64,000 nt of DNA from Saccharobesus litoralis (lineage in GTDB: Bacteria; Pseudomonadota; Gammaproteobacteria; Enterobacterales; Alteromonadaceae), in NCBI RefSeq assembly GCF_003063625.1, contig NZ_CP026604.1:1612001-1676000 (forward strand), read 5' to 3'. Position numbers and translations under genes: made by a program. This document shows positions 46,467 to 54,386 of the stretch, piece by piece (position 1 is the stretch's first letter; each line of letters opens with the position of its first letter). Under the pieces are notes generated by a model. That model was not told where the DNA came from. It saw only the letters and a list, made by a program, of their open reading frames with translations, and ran no database searches.

Positions 46467-48043
46467 TCAAGCACACACACACACTACCTTTATTATTTGC
46501 CGCCGCTAGCTTGTTGTTAACTGCCTGTGGGGCAGGCTCACAAAATACGGCTGCAAATAATCAAGCTTCTTCGTCAGCAACTGTGAGTACTGAGAGCAAA
46601 ACGGATAAACCTCAGTATGCTGACAGCAAAAGCTTTAAACACTTTATTACTCGTGAGGGTCATCAACTTAAAGAAGGTGACAAGGAATTCCGCTTTGCCG
46701 GGATTCATGCACCAGAGTTGCACCGCATAGAAAACGATGCTCGTGGCAAATGTAAAGCCGATCCGCGAGGTTGGGGACAATACTTCCAATGGCCAACCGC
46801 AGACGAGCAAGAGAATTGGATTAAAGCTTTAGCTAAATCTGGCCACAAAGCGATGCGCGTTTATGTGTTATCCATTGAACACGAAACTGACTTAGCTTGT
46901 GAGCGCGAAACTCATATTCTTAAGCCGTTAACCCCAGGCGGAATGCCACGTTTTAACGAAAAAGCCATGCAGGTTTATGACCGCATGATAGCTTTATCAG
47001 ACGAACATGGTTTACGTTTAATCTTGCCATTTATTGATCACTGGCATTGGTGGGGTGGTCGTGAACAATTAGCTGAATTTTATGGCGAAACCAAAGACGA
47101 TTTTTACGATATAAACAGTAAAACGTACCAAGCTTATTTATACATAATCGATCAGGTGATTAATCGTAAAAACACCATTACAGGCCGTTTGTATAAAGAT
47201 GAAAAAGCTATTATGGCTTGGGAAACCGGCAATGAGTTAAAAACTACCACGGCAGAGTTTTTGGCTAAAACCGCAGCCTATATTAAATCGTTAGATAGCA
47301 ACCATTTAGTGATTGATGGTACTTATACCAAGATCAATGAGTTCGCGTTAAATGACGATAATGTCGATATTATTTCCAACCATTACTATTCGAATGTCGG
47401 CAATAACAACCCTGAGCAAGTCTTAAAAGATTTAAAAGCGATTGATGGTAAAAAGCCCTATTTTATTGGCGAGTTTGGATTGCTGAGTGCAACTGAACTG
47501 GGCGAAATCATGAATGCAGCGGTTAACACCGAATACAATGATGCAAAAGCAGTTGGCGCGTTTATCTGGGGCTTCCGCGGCCATAGACACAATGGTGGTT
47601 TTTACTGGCATCGTGAATGGACAGGTCACTACAGCTATCATTTACCAGGCTTCCCTGAAAGTGATTCAAATGAAGAAATGGCAATCGTCGATATCGTGCG
47701 TAAAGCGCAAGCAGATATGGCGGGTTTAGATGTAGTACCTGCATTACCAGCACCAGAAGCACCAAAACTTCGCCCGATTAAGAGTAACGGTGCGGTTAAT
47801 TGGTTAGGAGCGCCATTAGGACGTCATTACACCATAGAACGATCAACCCGTGCTGATTCAGGTTGGCAGGTGATTGCTAAAAATGTGTCGGATGGTAAGA
47901 ACGAATATGATCCTGCCAAAGATGACCTGTATATCGATACTGGCGCAGAAGCAGGTAAAACCTATTACTATCGCGTTACAGCACATAATGAAAGCGGCGA
48001 CTCAAAACTGTCAAATGTGCAAAAAGTTACGTACAAGAAGTAG
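46463..48043 (+). CDS. GH5-like mannanase/mannosidase lipoprotein with C-terminal Fn3 domain
   Basis: 526 residues. Lipobox LLTAC gives acylated Cys22; a low-complexity linker (about 25-48) follows. The barrel domain carries FAGIHAPELHRI, PFIDHWHWWGG, the acid/base Glu in WETGNELKTT, SNHYYSN, and the nucleophile Glu in YFIGEFGLL. A fibronectin-III domain covers about 435-526 (APKLRPIKSNGAVNWLGA...). It resembles GH5_7-type mannan-active enzymes; exo or endo action is not clear. It is the third gene of the phosphorylase operon and probably acts at the cell envelope on oligosaccharides. Confidence 0.84.
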   Translation: MIKHTHTLPLLFAAASLLLTACGAGSQNTAANNQASSSATVSTESKTDKPQYADSKSFKHFITREGHQLKEGDKEFRFAGIHAPELHRIENDARGKCKADPRGWGQYFQWPTADEQENWIKALAKSGHKAMRVYVLSIEHETDLACERETHILKPLTPGGMPRFNEKAMQVYDRMIALSDEHGLRLILPFIDHWHWWGGREQLAEFYGETKDDFYDINSKTYQAYLYIIDQVINRKNTITGRLYKDEKAIMAWETGNELKTTTAEFLAKTAAYIKSLDSNHLVIDGTYTKINEFALNDDNVDIISNHYYSNVGNNNPEQVLKDLKAIDGKKPYFIGEFGLLSATELGEIMNAAVNTEYNDAKAVGAFIWGFRGHRHNGGFYWHREWTGHYSYHLPGFPESDSNEEMAIVDIVRKAQADMAGLDVVPALPAPEAPKLRPIKSNGAVNWLGAPLGRHYTIERSTRADSGWQVIAKNVSDGKNEYDPAKDDLYIDTGAEAGKTYYYRVTAHNESGDSKLSNVQKVTYKK

Positions 48044-48344
48044 AGTACTAGGTCGCTAAATTTGTAGGTCGCACGCTTGCGTCGACAATTTTCAGTACGC
48101 AATGTTGGGCACTAATATTGCGTACTGAACTCCTGAATGCGGCTAATTGTAAGTTCGAAGTTTATGTGAAAAATCAAGTGGTTCATGCAATAACCTTAGC
48201 AACTAATATGTAAATCCAGGTATGTCTAAATGTTGATTTGTAGCTTCAAACTATTCCCTTAAAAGCAGACTTATTCTAAATAACACTAATACAACTTTGA
48301 TTGGCGGATTAAAATCTTTTCTTTTAAAAAGATAACAACGGGAT
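48044..48344. other. Intergenic region
   Basis: A short palindromic piece GTAGGTCGCACGCTTGCGTCGAC occurs at 48064-48086. The rest shows no gene or clear signal. Confidence 0.4.
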
Positions 48345-49064
48345 ATGAAAAAACAGCTTTTAGGGATAGCCCTTTCTTCACTGTCATTATTTAGTTACGC
48401 TGAAATGGATATTTATGCTGAGTTGCTTGTCGGCCAATCTAGTTATAAATTAGATTCGCAAATGAAACAGGGAAATAAAGATTACAATTATTCAACTTCG
48501 TTAGATGCGACATCTTATGGTTTGCGGCTAGGTCTTGATATATCAGAGCATTTTGCACTCGAGATCGCAGCACATCAGCATGGCTCAGCAGATTTAGACT
48601 ATGTACTTTACGCCTCTCAAGTAGTAACTGGTCCACCTGATGCATTTGGCAATGTCGATCTCATTGTTCTAGATCCAAAATTTGATGTCCCTTATGACAC
48701 GTCTATGCCTATTGAGTTGCAATCAGTGCGCCTTGGAGTAAAGGGGCAGTGGAAAATAACTGAAAGTATGTTTTTCAATGGCCGCCTAGGTATTGCGAAT
48801 TGGCGATTTAATAACTTTATTTACCAAAGACCCCCAGACAACAGTATGGCTTTATATCATGAGCGAAGCGGTGCAGATATATATTATTCGGTTGGAACTG
48901 ATTACTACTTGACTGACAATTTTTACCTAGGTTTGGAATATTCGTTGCTAAATGTTAGCGAAAATTTTAATGATCATGAGTTATTCGAAGGCTGGGAGTT
49001 GGTCGATGGTTCATTTGAGCATGCTATCACCGATTTATCTTTAGTGGTTGGTTGGAATTTTTAG
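48345..49064 (+). CDS. Outer-membrane beta-barrel protein (OmpA/porin-like)
   Basis: 239 residues. A signal peptide (LGIALSSLSLFSYA) is followed by alternating amphipathic strands typical of an eight-stranded barrel: YAELLVGQSSYKL, TSYGLRLGLDISEHFALEIAA, LGVKGQWKITESMFFNGRLGIANW, YYSVGTDYYLTDNFYLGLEYSL, and a final strand ending VGWNF with a terminal Phe. Function is unknown. No operator precedes it and it lies between the mannan operon and creA, so membership in the locus is uncertain. Confidence 0.8.
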   Translation: MKKQLLGIALSSLSLFSYAEMDIYAELLVGQSSYKLDSQMKQGNKDYNYSTSLDATSYGLRLGLDISEHFALEIAAHQHGSADLDYVLYASQVVTGPPDAFGNVDLIVLDPKFDVPYDTSMPIELQSVRLGVKGQWKITESMFFNGRLGIANWRFNNFIYQRPPDNSMALYHERSGADIYYSVGTDYYLTDNFYLGLEYSLLNVSENFNDHELFEGWELVDGSFEHAITDLSLVVGWNF

Positions 49065-49231
49065 GCAAATTTTGTTTAAGTTAATATAAAATCGCCTATA
49101 CGGTCAGCATTGGTTTAATTTATTCGACCAATGCTTGCTGTGTATTCAGCTCATGGTTGTAATCTCAACATTAAAACTAGCCACGAAGTGGTGTAAGACA
49201 CCTTCAATAACTACCCAGGCTACCAATATTT

Positions 49232-49711
49232 CTAACTTTTAGGCGCTGGCGTAACGTAAGCCTGCGTTCCCCATAAAGGTACGGTTGATAAGCTATGTTT
49301 AAAGCTGCCTGATGTTTCTTTGGTTGAATAAGATACATACATTAATGTTTGGCTGCTGGCATCGAAGATCCGCCGTACTTTCATATTTTTCATAAAAATA
49401 CTTTTCGATTTTTTGAATACCACTTCACCAGATTTCGACTTATCTATGCTAGCTATCATGGCTGGTGTAATCGCTCCGGTTTGACGACACGAAATAGAGC
49501 TATCACTAGGGTCTGACAAGCTTAAATCGGCTTCAATTGACGCTACATGACAGGTGACACCAGGGATTTTCGGATCTGTCATTTGATCTAATTTAATATC
49601 TTTAGTGGTAAACAAGCCAAGTGACACATCACCTACTTCATTATCGGAGCAAGCGACTAAACTGCTAACTGATAGCACTGTAGCAAAAGCTAATAAGGTT
49701 TTGGTTTTCAT
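49232..49711 (-). CDS. creA: CreA family lipoprotein
   Basis: 159 residues. The lipobox LVAC gives Cys21. The core matches CreA: a DPKIPGVTCHVAS segment, SISCRQTGAI, GEVVFKKSKSIFMKNMKVRRIFD, and LMYVSYSTKETSGSFKHSLSTVPLW. The role of CreA is unknown despite its name (catabolite regulation). Its promoter lies next to the right end of the IS110-type element. Confidence 0.88.
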   Translation of the reverse strand: MKTKTLLAFATVLSVSSLVACSDNEVGDVSLGLFTTKDIKLDQMTDPKIPGVTCHVASIEADLSLSDPSDSSISCRQTGAITPAMIASIDKSKSGEVVFKKSKSIFMKNMKVRRIFDASSQTLMYVSYSTKETSGSFKHSLSTVPLWGTQAYVTPAPKS

Positions 49712-49863
49712 ATGGTTAGGAAATTGAGTATTAGAGGCTGGCTAAAGTTTAACATAGAGACTTTTGTTCGATAGAGGTATTCGCTGTCATCAAACTGATT
49801 AATGAGGTGGTTTAGCGATTATATTGTAGATACCATCTCTCTATACCGGTCTCAAGTACTAAT

Positions 49864-50850
49864 TTATGTTACTTGAGGCTGATAATTTGTTTGTGTTTTG
49901 ACCACGCCAAAACATATTTGTGCAAGCTTTCGCATCGCAGCGCCCAAGGCTTCCATTTTCGTTTTTCCTTTGGCTAATAAGCGCACTTTCTGTGCCCTTA
50001 TATCTGGATTATGCTGGCTAGCAACAACCGCTGCCATATACAATTTTTCTCTTATGTAACCCGGCCCTTCTTTGCTCAAGGTCGTTTTTCCAGCTCGCTT
50101 TCCGGACTCTTTCATCTTAGGAATTAACCCCAAATAAGCCGATAATTGCTTTGCATCCTTAAAATCTTTACTGGCAAATAAGCTCACCATAATCCTAGAA
50201 ATAACTGGACCCACACCTTTGATAGTTAATAAGAAATCTCTGTTTTTTCCTAAATCTGGGTGACGGTCAATATGGTCATCAATCTCTTCTGTGAGCTTAT
50301 TAATTTCTTCTTTTAACGCTGAAATCATGTTTTCTAATGATTCAATTACACGTTTTGATGCACTTGAAAAATCAGCCGCTTCAAATCGATTTTCTTCTCG
50401 TTGTAAATCTTTCTCTAGTGCTTCCAATCGACGCAACATAGCTCTTAACTCCCTGAATTCCTTGGCCTCTGGCTGCCAATGAGATAAAGAATACTGTCTG
50501 TCGTGGCCATACCTCGCTAGCATTATCGAGTCTGATTTATCTGTCTTGTGAACCAAATCTAAGGCCTGAGCATACTTGTATGCTTTACCAGGATTAGCTT
50601 GTTGTAAAATAAAGCCTTTTGCATGTAAAAAATACATCAAGGGTTCACTATAAACACCGGTTGGTTCAACGGTGATAACAATCTCTTGAGGTGTTAAACC
50701 TGTATTTTTAAGTAACCATTCGGCTAATGCTTCATGGCCTTTAGAGGTGTTTTTTAACACCTTTGTTTTCTTTTTATTTGTGGTGACATCACGAAGCCAA
50801 CACACGTCTAATTTATCTTTACTAACATCAATGCCTGTAAAAGCCTTCAT
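49864..50850 (-). mobile_element. IS110-family transposase (insertion sequence)
   Basis: 328 residues. The N-terminal DEDD RuvC-like domain shows FTGIDVSKDKLDV, VTVEPTGVY and HKTDKSDSIMLARYG; a coiled-coil region spans about 140-190. The C-terminal Transposase_20 domain has LLTIKGVGPVISRIMVSLF and YLGLIPKMKESGKR, with the catalytic-Ser region TTLSKEGPGYIREKLYMAA. IS110 elements use a structured guide (bridge) RNA from a non-coding end to pair target and donor. The element ends cannot be fixed by eye; non-coding flanks lie at 49735-49863 and 50851-51020. The gene appears intact. Confidence 0.92.
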
Positions 50851-50916
50851 CTCTATTTACTCCCCTTGTACATGCAGCGTCAAGCGCTTGGATACCATTC
50901 AGTTTTATGGAGGTTA

Positions 50917-51017
50917 GGAAGCCAGGGTATAATCTACAAAACATCATTTTCTGATAAGACGAGCAACATACTTCACTGGCTTCCCGATGTGATAAGTGCT
51001 AGCTAAACACCTATCAC
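50917..51017. ncRNA. Candidate IS110 guide-RNA region
   Basis: GGAAGCCAG (50917-50925) pairs with CTGGCTTCC (50976-50984), enclosing about 50 bases. TGTGATA (50989-50995) pairs with TATCACA (51011-51017). These hairpins lie upstream of the transposase start on its 5' side, where IS110 bridge RNAs are encoded. Only position and pairing support this. Confidence 0.35.
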
Positions 51018-51027
51018 AGAGAGATAC

Positions 51028-51060
51028 AAGGCGAGCATTTATGCTTGCACGGTTGCAGGT
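51028..51060. repeat. GTAGGCGAGC-type repeat, fragment
   Basis: AAGGCGAGCATTTATGCTTGC matches the left arm of the family copy at 43924; a CAGGTACTTAAG block as in the TAGTC/GACTA repeats follows. Confidence 0.6.
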
Positions 51061-51132
51061 ACTTAAGATTTGTCGGGAACAAAATCTTGTATGCTTACAT
51101 AACCCCAAGCCTTTTGGTGGCGATTTTATAAT

Positions 51133-51236
51133 TAATATGCAGATAAAAAAGCCCTTAAAGCAAGGTGACCACATTGTGCTTTAAGGGCTGTGCAACTAGG
51201 TAGTTGGTATTAAAAGGAACAAAAGTCCTGACAATA
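51133..51236. repeat. 104-base direct repeat, left copy (contains hairpin terminator)
   Basis: Starts TAATATGCAGATAAAAAAGC and contains AGCCCTTAAAGCA pairing with TGCTTTAAGGGCT. It differs from the copy at 51362 by about three bases and abuts repeat copy G exactly. On the minus strand the hairpin is followed by a T-run, so it can act as a terminator. Confidence 0.88.
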
Positions 51237-51361
51237 TAGTCTTCTCACTCAGATTTTATGGTTCATTGTCAGCGCTTACTCACCCCAATCACATAATAGA
51301 GCATATGCTCATGGGGATTCGAAGCTTGACGGCTTCCCCTAAAACCTGATCGCTTTGACTA
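51237..51361 (-). repeat. TAGTC/GACTA repeat, copy G
   Basis: A compact 125-base copy with intact TAGTC and GACTA ends, the CATATGCTCATGGGG palindrome and the GACAATGAACC block (reverse). It sits exactly between two 104-base direct repeats. Confidence 0.88.
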
Positions 51362-51465
51362 TAATATGCGGATAAAAAAGCCCTTAAAGCAAGGTGACCA
51401 CATTGTGCTTTAAGGGCTGTGCAACTAGGTAGTTGGTATTAAAAGGAACAAACGTCCTGAAAATA
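51362..51465. repeat. 104-base direct repeat, right copy
   Basis: Starts TAATATGCGGATAAAAAAGC and ends GTCCTGAAAATA. It carries the same terminator-like hairpin as the copy at 51133. Confidence 0.88.
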
Positions 51466-51504
51466 AAAAGCCCCTAAACCTGGCGTACACTCCAAGTTTA
51501 GGGG
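51463..51504 (-). terminator. Terminator after the periplasmic binding-protein gene
   Basis: On the minus strand CCCCTAAACTTGG pairs with CCAGGTTTAGGGG and is followed by CTTTTTATTTT. Confidence 0.82.
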
Positions 51505-51538
51505 AGGGACAGTCACGAGACACAACTGTAAGAACTGG

Positions 51539-51552
51539 GTTAACCGGTTACA
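51539..51552. promoter_or_regulatory. Operator-like palindrome overlapping the stop codon of the binding-protein gene
   Basis: GTTAACCGGTTACA on the + strand. On the minus strand its TAA is the stop codon of the gene at 51548. It is downstream of that gene, so its function is unclear. Confidence 0.5.
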
Positions 51553-52459
51553 TTTTTGCAACAACTAATTGGTTTTTTTTTGCATCATTGTCAGATTCAA
51601 TATCTAGCCATAATTCTTTTCGATCTAGCGGTGTTGCTGCAGGTAAGTTAGGGTTTTTGATTCTAAATACCTTTCGTTCCGACAAGTTAGCGAGTTTCAA
51701 CGCGGCTTTTATATGAGGAGTGTTGTAAAACACCTTATCAAATTCGCCATTAGCTACCGCGCGGTTTAAACCTTGGCGCAGCATATTGGCTAAAGCGACG
51801 TCGTCTTTGCCTGTGAAGAAGTACATAGCCATAGGGTAAATTAGGAGAATTTGCTTCTCGACTGCGAGTTGTAGATCTTGGCGACTTTGCACCTCAGACC
51901 AAGGCTCGTGTACTGCTAACGGAAAATAATCAAAACGTTCACCATCCACCATGTAAAACAAGCTTTCTTTCTTTAACGGGGTGACGACAGGTAAGTCGGC
52001 ATTTTTTAAGATTGAGGTATCGCCCCAAAATCGACCTTGCCCGGCTTTAAACTGCTGTAGGTCAGCAAAGGTATTAATTGAACTGAATCGCGCCTGATCA
52101 TTAGCGCGAATGATAAATATACGATGGCCTTGTAGCCCCTTTAACAACGGAATACGAATTGGGTTTAGACGCTCTTCGTAGTCAGGCGTTGTACCAGCCC
52201 ACATAATTGACAAGCGGCCGTCATTAAGGCGTATTGCCTGCTGTTGCTGATTAAGCTTTTGGTTAATCTCTTCGGTTTTATATTTATGGCCGTTGTCAGC
52301 ATGTTTAATCGCTAGTTTTATTAGCTCACTAAAGTATTGATCTTGAGCAGATTGAATAGGTAAGTGGCTAATAACTTGGGTTTCTTTGGCTTCAAGCTGA
52401 ATTGATAGGCCTACGGCTACTAGCACTAACACATGTAGAAATTTAAAACGACTTAACAT
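51548..52459 (-). CDS. Periplasmic type-2 solute-binding-like protein
   Basis: 303 residues. A signal peptide (LHVLVLVAVGLSIQLEA) precedes a fold resembling SBP_bac_3 proteins: YFSELIKLAIKHADNGHKY, SIMWAGTTPDYEERLNPIRIPLLKGLQGHRIF, FADLQQFKAGQGRFWGDTSILK, and a C-terminal ANMLRQGLNRAVANGEFDKVFY segment. There is no transporter partner beside it. Such orphans occur in Alteromonadales and may present ligands to sensors (inference). The ATG at 52459 with TGAGG upstream begins the signal peptide; a longer in-frame start at 52510 would precede it by 17 residues. Confidence 0.78.
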   Translation of the reverse strand: MLSRFKFLHVLVLVAVGLSIQLEAKETQVISHLPIQSAQDQYFSELIKLAIKHADNGHKYKTEEINQKLNQQQQAIRLNDGRLSIMWAGTTPDYEERLNPIRIPLLKGLQGHRIFIIRANDQARFSSINTFADLQQFKAGQGRFWGDTSILKNADLPVVTPLKKESLFYMVDGERFDYFPLAVHEPWSEVQSRQDLQLAVEKQILLIYPMAMYFFTGKDDVALANMLRQGLNRAVANGEFDKVFYNTPHIKAALKLANLSERKVFRIKNPNLPAATPLDRKELWLDIESDNDAKKNQLVVAKM

Positions 52460-52480
52460 AATAACCTCAAAGCTAATATT

Positions 52481-52494
52481 GGAGCCGGTTACCT
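52481..52494. promoter_or_regulatory. Degenerate operator before the binding-protein gene
   Basis: GGAGCCGGTTACCT keeps only the CCGGTTAC part of the palindrome, 22 bases before the start on the minus strand. Confidence 0.4.
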
Positions 52495-52611
52495 TTATTG
52501 TTTTAAACACTGTTTAATACAATTCAGGTTTTATCCCTAGCGACTCGTTGTCACTGTTTGTGTGTACCACAACATTTGATGTTGCGACTTTGTTAATAGT
52601 AAAGCATAATG

Positions 52612-52625
52612 TGTAACCGGTTACA
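52612..52625. promoter_or_regulatory. LacI-type operator in the binding-protein / sugar-porter divergent region (site 1)
   Basis: Perfect TGTAACCGGTTACA, roughly mid-way between the two divergent genes. The remainder of the 405-base region has no gene. Confidence 0.85.
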
Positions 52626-52753
52626 AACTAAATTAGCAATTAATTTGTTTGAGTATGATGCTTGTAACGCCCGGTTTACGGCTATTAATTTGTAAGTTGA
52701 TGATTTTAATAAGATTAAACAAAATAAAACTAGAAAGATTATTTGGTTATAAA

Positions 52754-52767
52754 TGTAACCGGTTACT
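52754..52767. promoter_or_regulatory. LacI-type operator in the divergent region (site 2)
   Basis: TGTAACCGGTTACT, one mismatch, 98 bases before the sugar-porter start. Confidence 0.83.
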
Positions 52768-52864
52768 ATTTGTTTAGGTTAGGTAGAAAGTTAAAAGTAG
52801 ATTGAGAGGTTAAGTCTCAATTGGTGGTATCAAAAAATAAGATGAACTGCAGGAGTTCAAGTAA

Positions 52865-54214
52865 ATGAAAAATTTAGTGTTTTGGTCAGTTACGGTCGCA
52901 ATGGCCGGCTTTTTGTTCGGCTTTGATACTGCAGTGATTTCTGGTGCAGACAAGCCAATTCAAACTTTATGGAATACTTCACCTCTAGTTCATGGAGCCT
53001 TGATAATGTCCTCCGCGCTATGGGGGACAGTATTAGGTGCACTAACTGGCAGTATTCCATGCGATAGATTCGGACGTAGAACAACCCTAATCTTAGTTGG
53101 TGTTTTATATCTAGTTTCAGCCTTGGGTTCAGCGTTAGCGACCGATCCTTATACCTTTAGTCTTTTTAGGTTTTTAGGCGGTATTGGTGTTGGTATGTCC
53201 ACCATAGTGGTGCCTGCTTATATAACAGAGATTGCACCTAATCAGCATAGAGGCAAACTAGTTGCTTTGTACCAGTTTCAATTAGTATTCGGTATTTTGA
53301 TCGCGTTTTTATCTAACTATTTATTATCAGGTGTGATCAGCCACGATTGGCGTTTAATGCTTGGGGTTGAGGCTATTCCGGCGGCAGCCTTCTTATTGTT
53401 AGTGCTAAAAGTTCCAGAAAGTCCGCGCTGGTTATATTTGTTTAAGAATAAAACCGACCAAGCTAAACAAGTCTTAAATCGTTTGTACACTGAACCGCAG
53501 GAAGTAGAAGCCGTTCTGCAAGAATATAAAGCAGGTTTAAGCCAAACAAAAGCTAAGTTGTTTAGCAAACCATTCGCTTTTTCCGCTTTACTTGTTTTCT
53601 TACTGGCGTTTTTTAATCAAGTCTCAGGTATTAACTTTGTAATCTATTTTGCCCCACGCATTTTCGAGTTGGCTGGCTTAGATACGTCTGCGGCTTTATT
53701 GTCTTCAACTGGAATTGGATTGACTAACTTACTATTTACTATGTTGGGTGTTTATTTAATCGATAAATTAGGGCGTAAGCCTTTAATGCTAATAGGTTCG
53801 ATTGGCTATATTTCTTCATTAGCGGTTATTGCCTATGCCTTTAGTCATGATCTTGGTGGCATCACAATCGCTATGTTTGTGTTTGCCTTTATTGCTTCGC
53901 ATGCGGTCGGGCAAGGCGCTGTGATTTGGGTATTTATTGCTGAAATTTTTCCAAGTTCATTGCGTACCAAAGGTCAAGCATTGGGCTGCGGAACACACTG
54001 GGTATTTGCTGCGATTATTACCCTGGTTATGCCTTGGTGTTTAACTCAATTTTCCGCTAGTGGCATATTTACCTTCTTTGCCGCTATGATGATATTACAG
54101 TTATTGTTTGTGTTGTTTTTAATGCCAGAAACAAAAGGCCGCTCGTTAGAGGTTGTGTCTGACAAAGTGGATGATGTGGAAGAGCGTGGGAAAGTCGAGG
54201 CTGCTGTTGGTTAA
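52865..54214 (+). CDS. Sugar porter (MFS, XylE/GLUT-like)
   Basis: 449 residues with 12 membrane segments. Sugar-porter signatures are complete: FGFDTAVISGA in helix 1, GSIPCDRFGRR, PAYITEIAPNQHRGKLVALYQ, PESPRWLY, FFNQVSGINFVIYFAP, DKLGRKPL, and the C-terminal PETKGRSLE. It is likely an inner-membrane hexose/H+ symporter. The hexokinase gene follows 172 bases downstream, so imported mannose or glucose (inference) would be phosphorylated directly. CAGGAG precedes the ATG. Confidence 0.93.
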   Translation: MKNLVFWSVTVAMAGFLFGFDTAVISGADKPIQTLWNTSPLVHGALIMSSALWGTVLGALTGSIPCDRFGRRTTLILVGVLYLVSALGSALATDPYTFSLFRFLGGIGVGMSTIVVPAYITEIAPNQHRGKLVALYQFQLVFGILIAFLSNYLLSGVISHDWRLMLGVEAIPAAAFLLLVLKVPESPRWLYLFKNKTDQAKQVLNRLYTEPQEVEAVLQEYKAGLSQTKAKLFSKPFAFSALLVFLLAFFNQVSGINFVIYFAPRIFELAGLDTSAALLSSTGIGLTNLLFTMLGVYLIDKLGRKPLMLIGSIGYISSLAVIAYAFSHDLGGITIAMFVFAFIASHAVGQGAVIWVFIAEIFPSSLRTKGQALGCGTHWVFAAIITLVMPWCLTQFSASGIFTFFAAMMILQLLFVLFLMPETKGRSLEVVSDKVDDVEERGKVEAAVG

Positions 54215-54233
54215 AACAGAGTTGTTAATCATC

Positions 54234-54324
54234 TGTAGGCGAGACTTCAGTCTTGCTCTTTTGGATTTGGTTTGCCAACGAGGGTTCGGTTTGCAGGCTC
54301 TGCAAGCTTAAAAGCTCGCCTACA
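54234..54324. repeat. GTAGGCGAGC-type palindromic repeat
   Basis: TGTAGGCGAG at 54234 pairs with CTCGCCTACA ending at 54324, with internal inverted pieces (GCAGGCTCTGCAAGC). It lies between the sugar-porter and hexokinase genes. Confidence 0.72.
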
Positions 54325-54386
54325 AGAGACTGGTTTGCAGGCAAATGTTCGGCATAAGGCAAATAGATAATTTATAGGAGCTAAAG

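Noticed and set aside
49864-50850. IS110 transposase as part of the mannan regulon
   Set aside because: It has no operator and is a mobile element; its position inside the locus is incidental.
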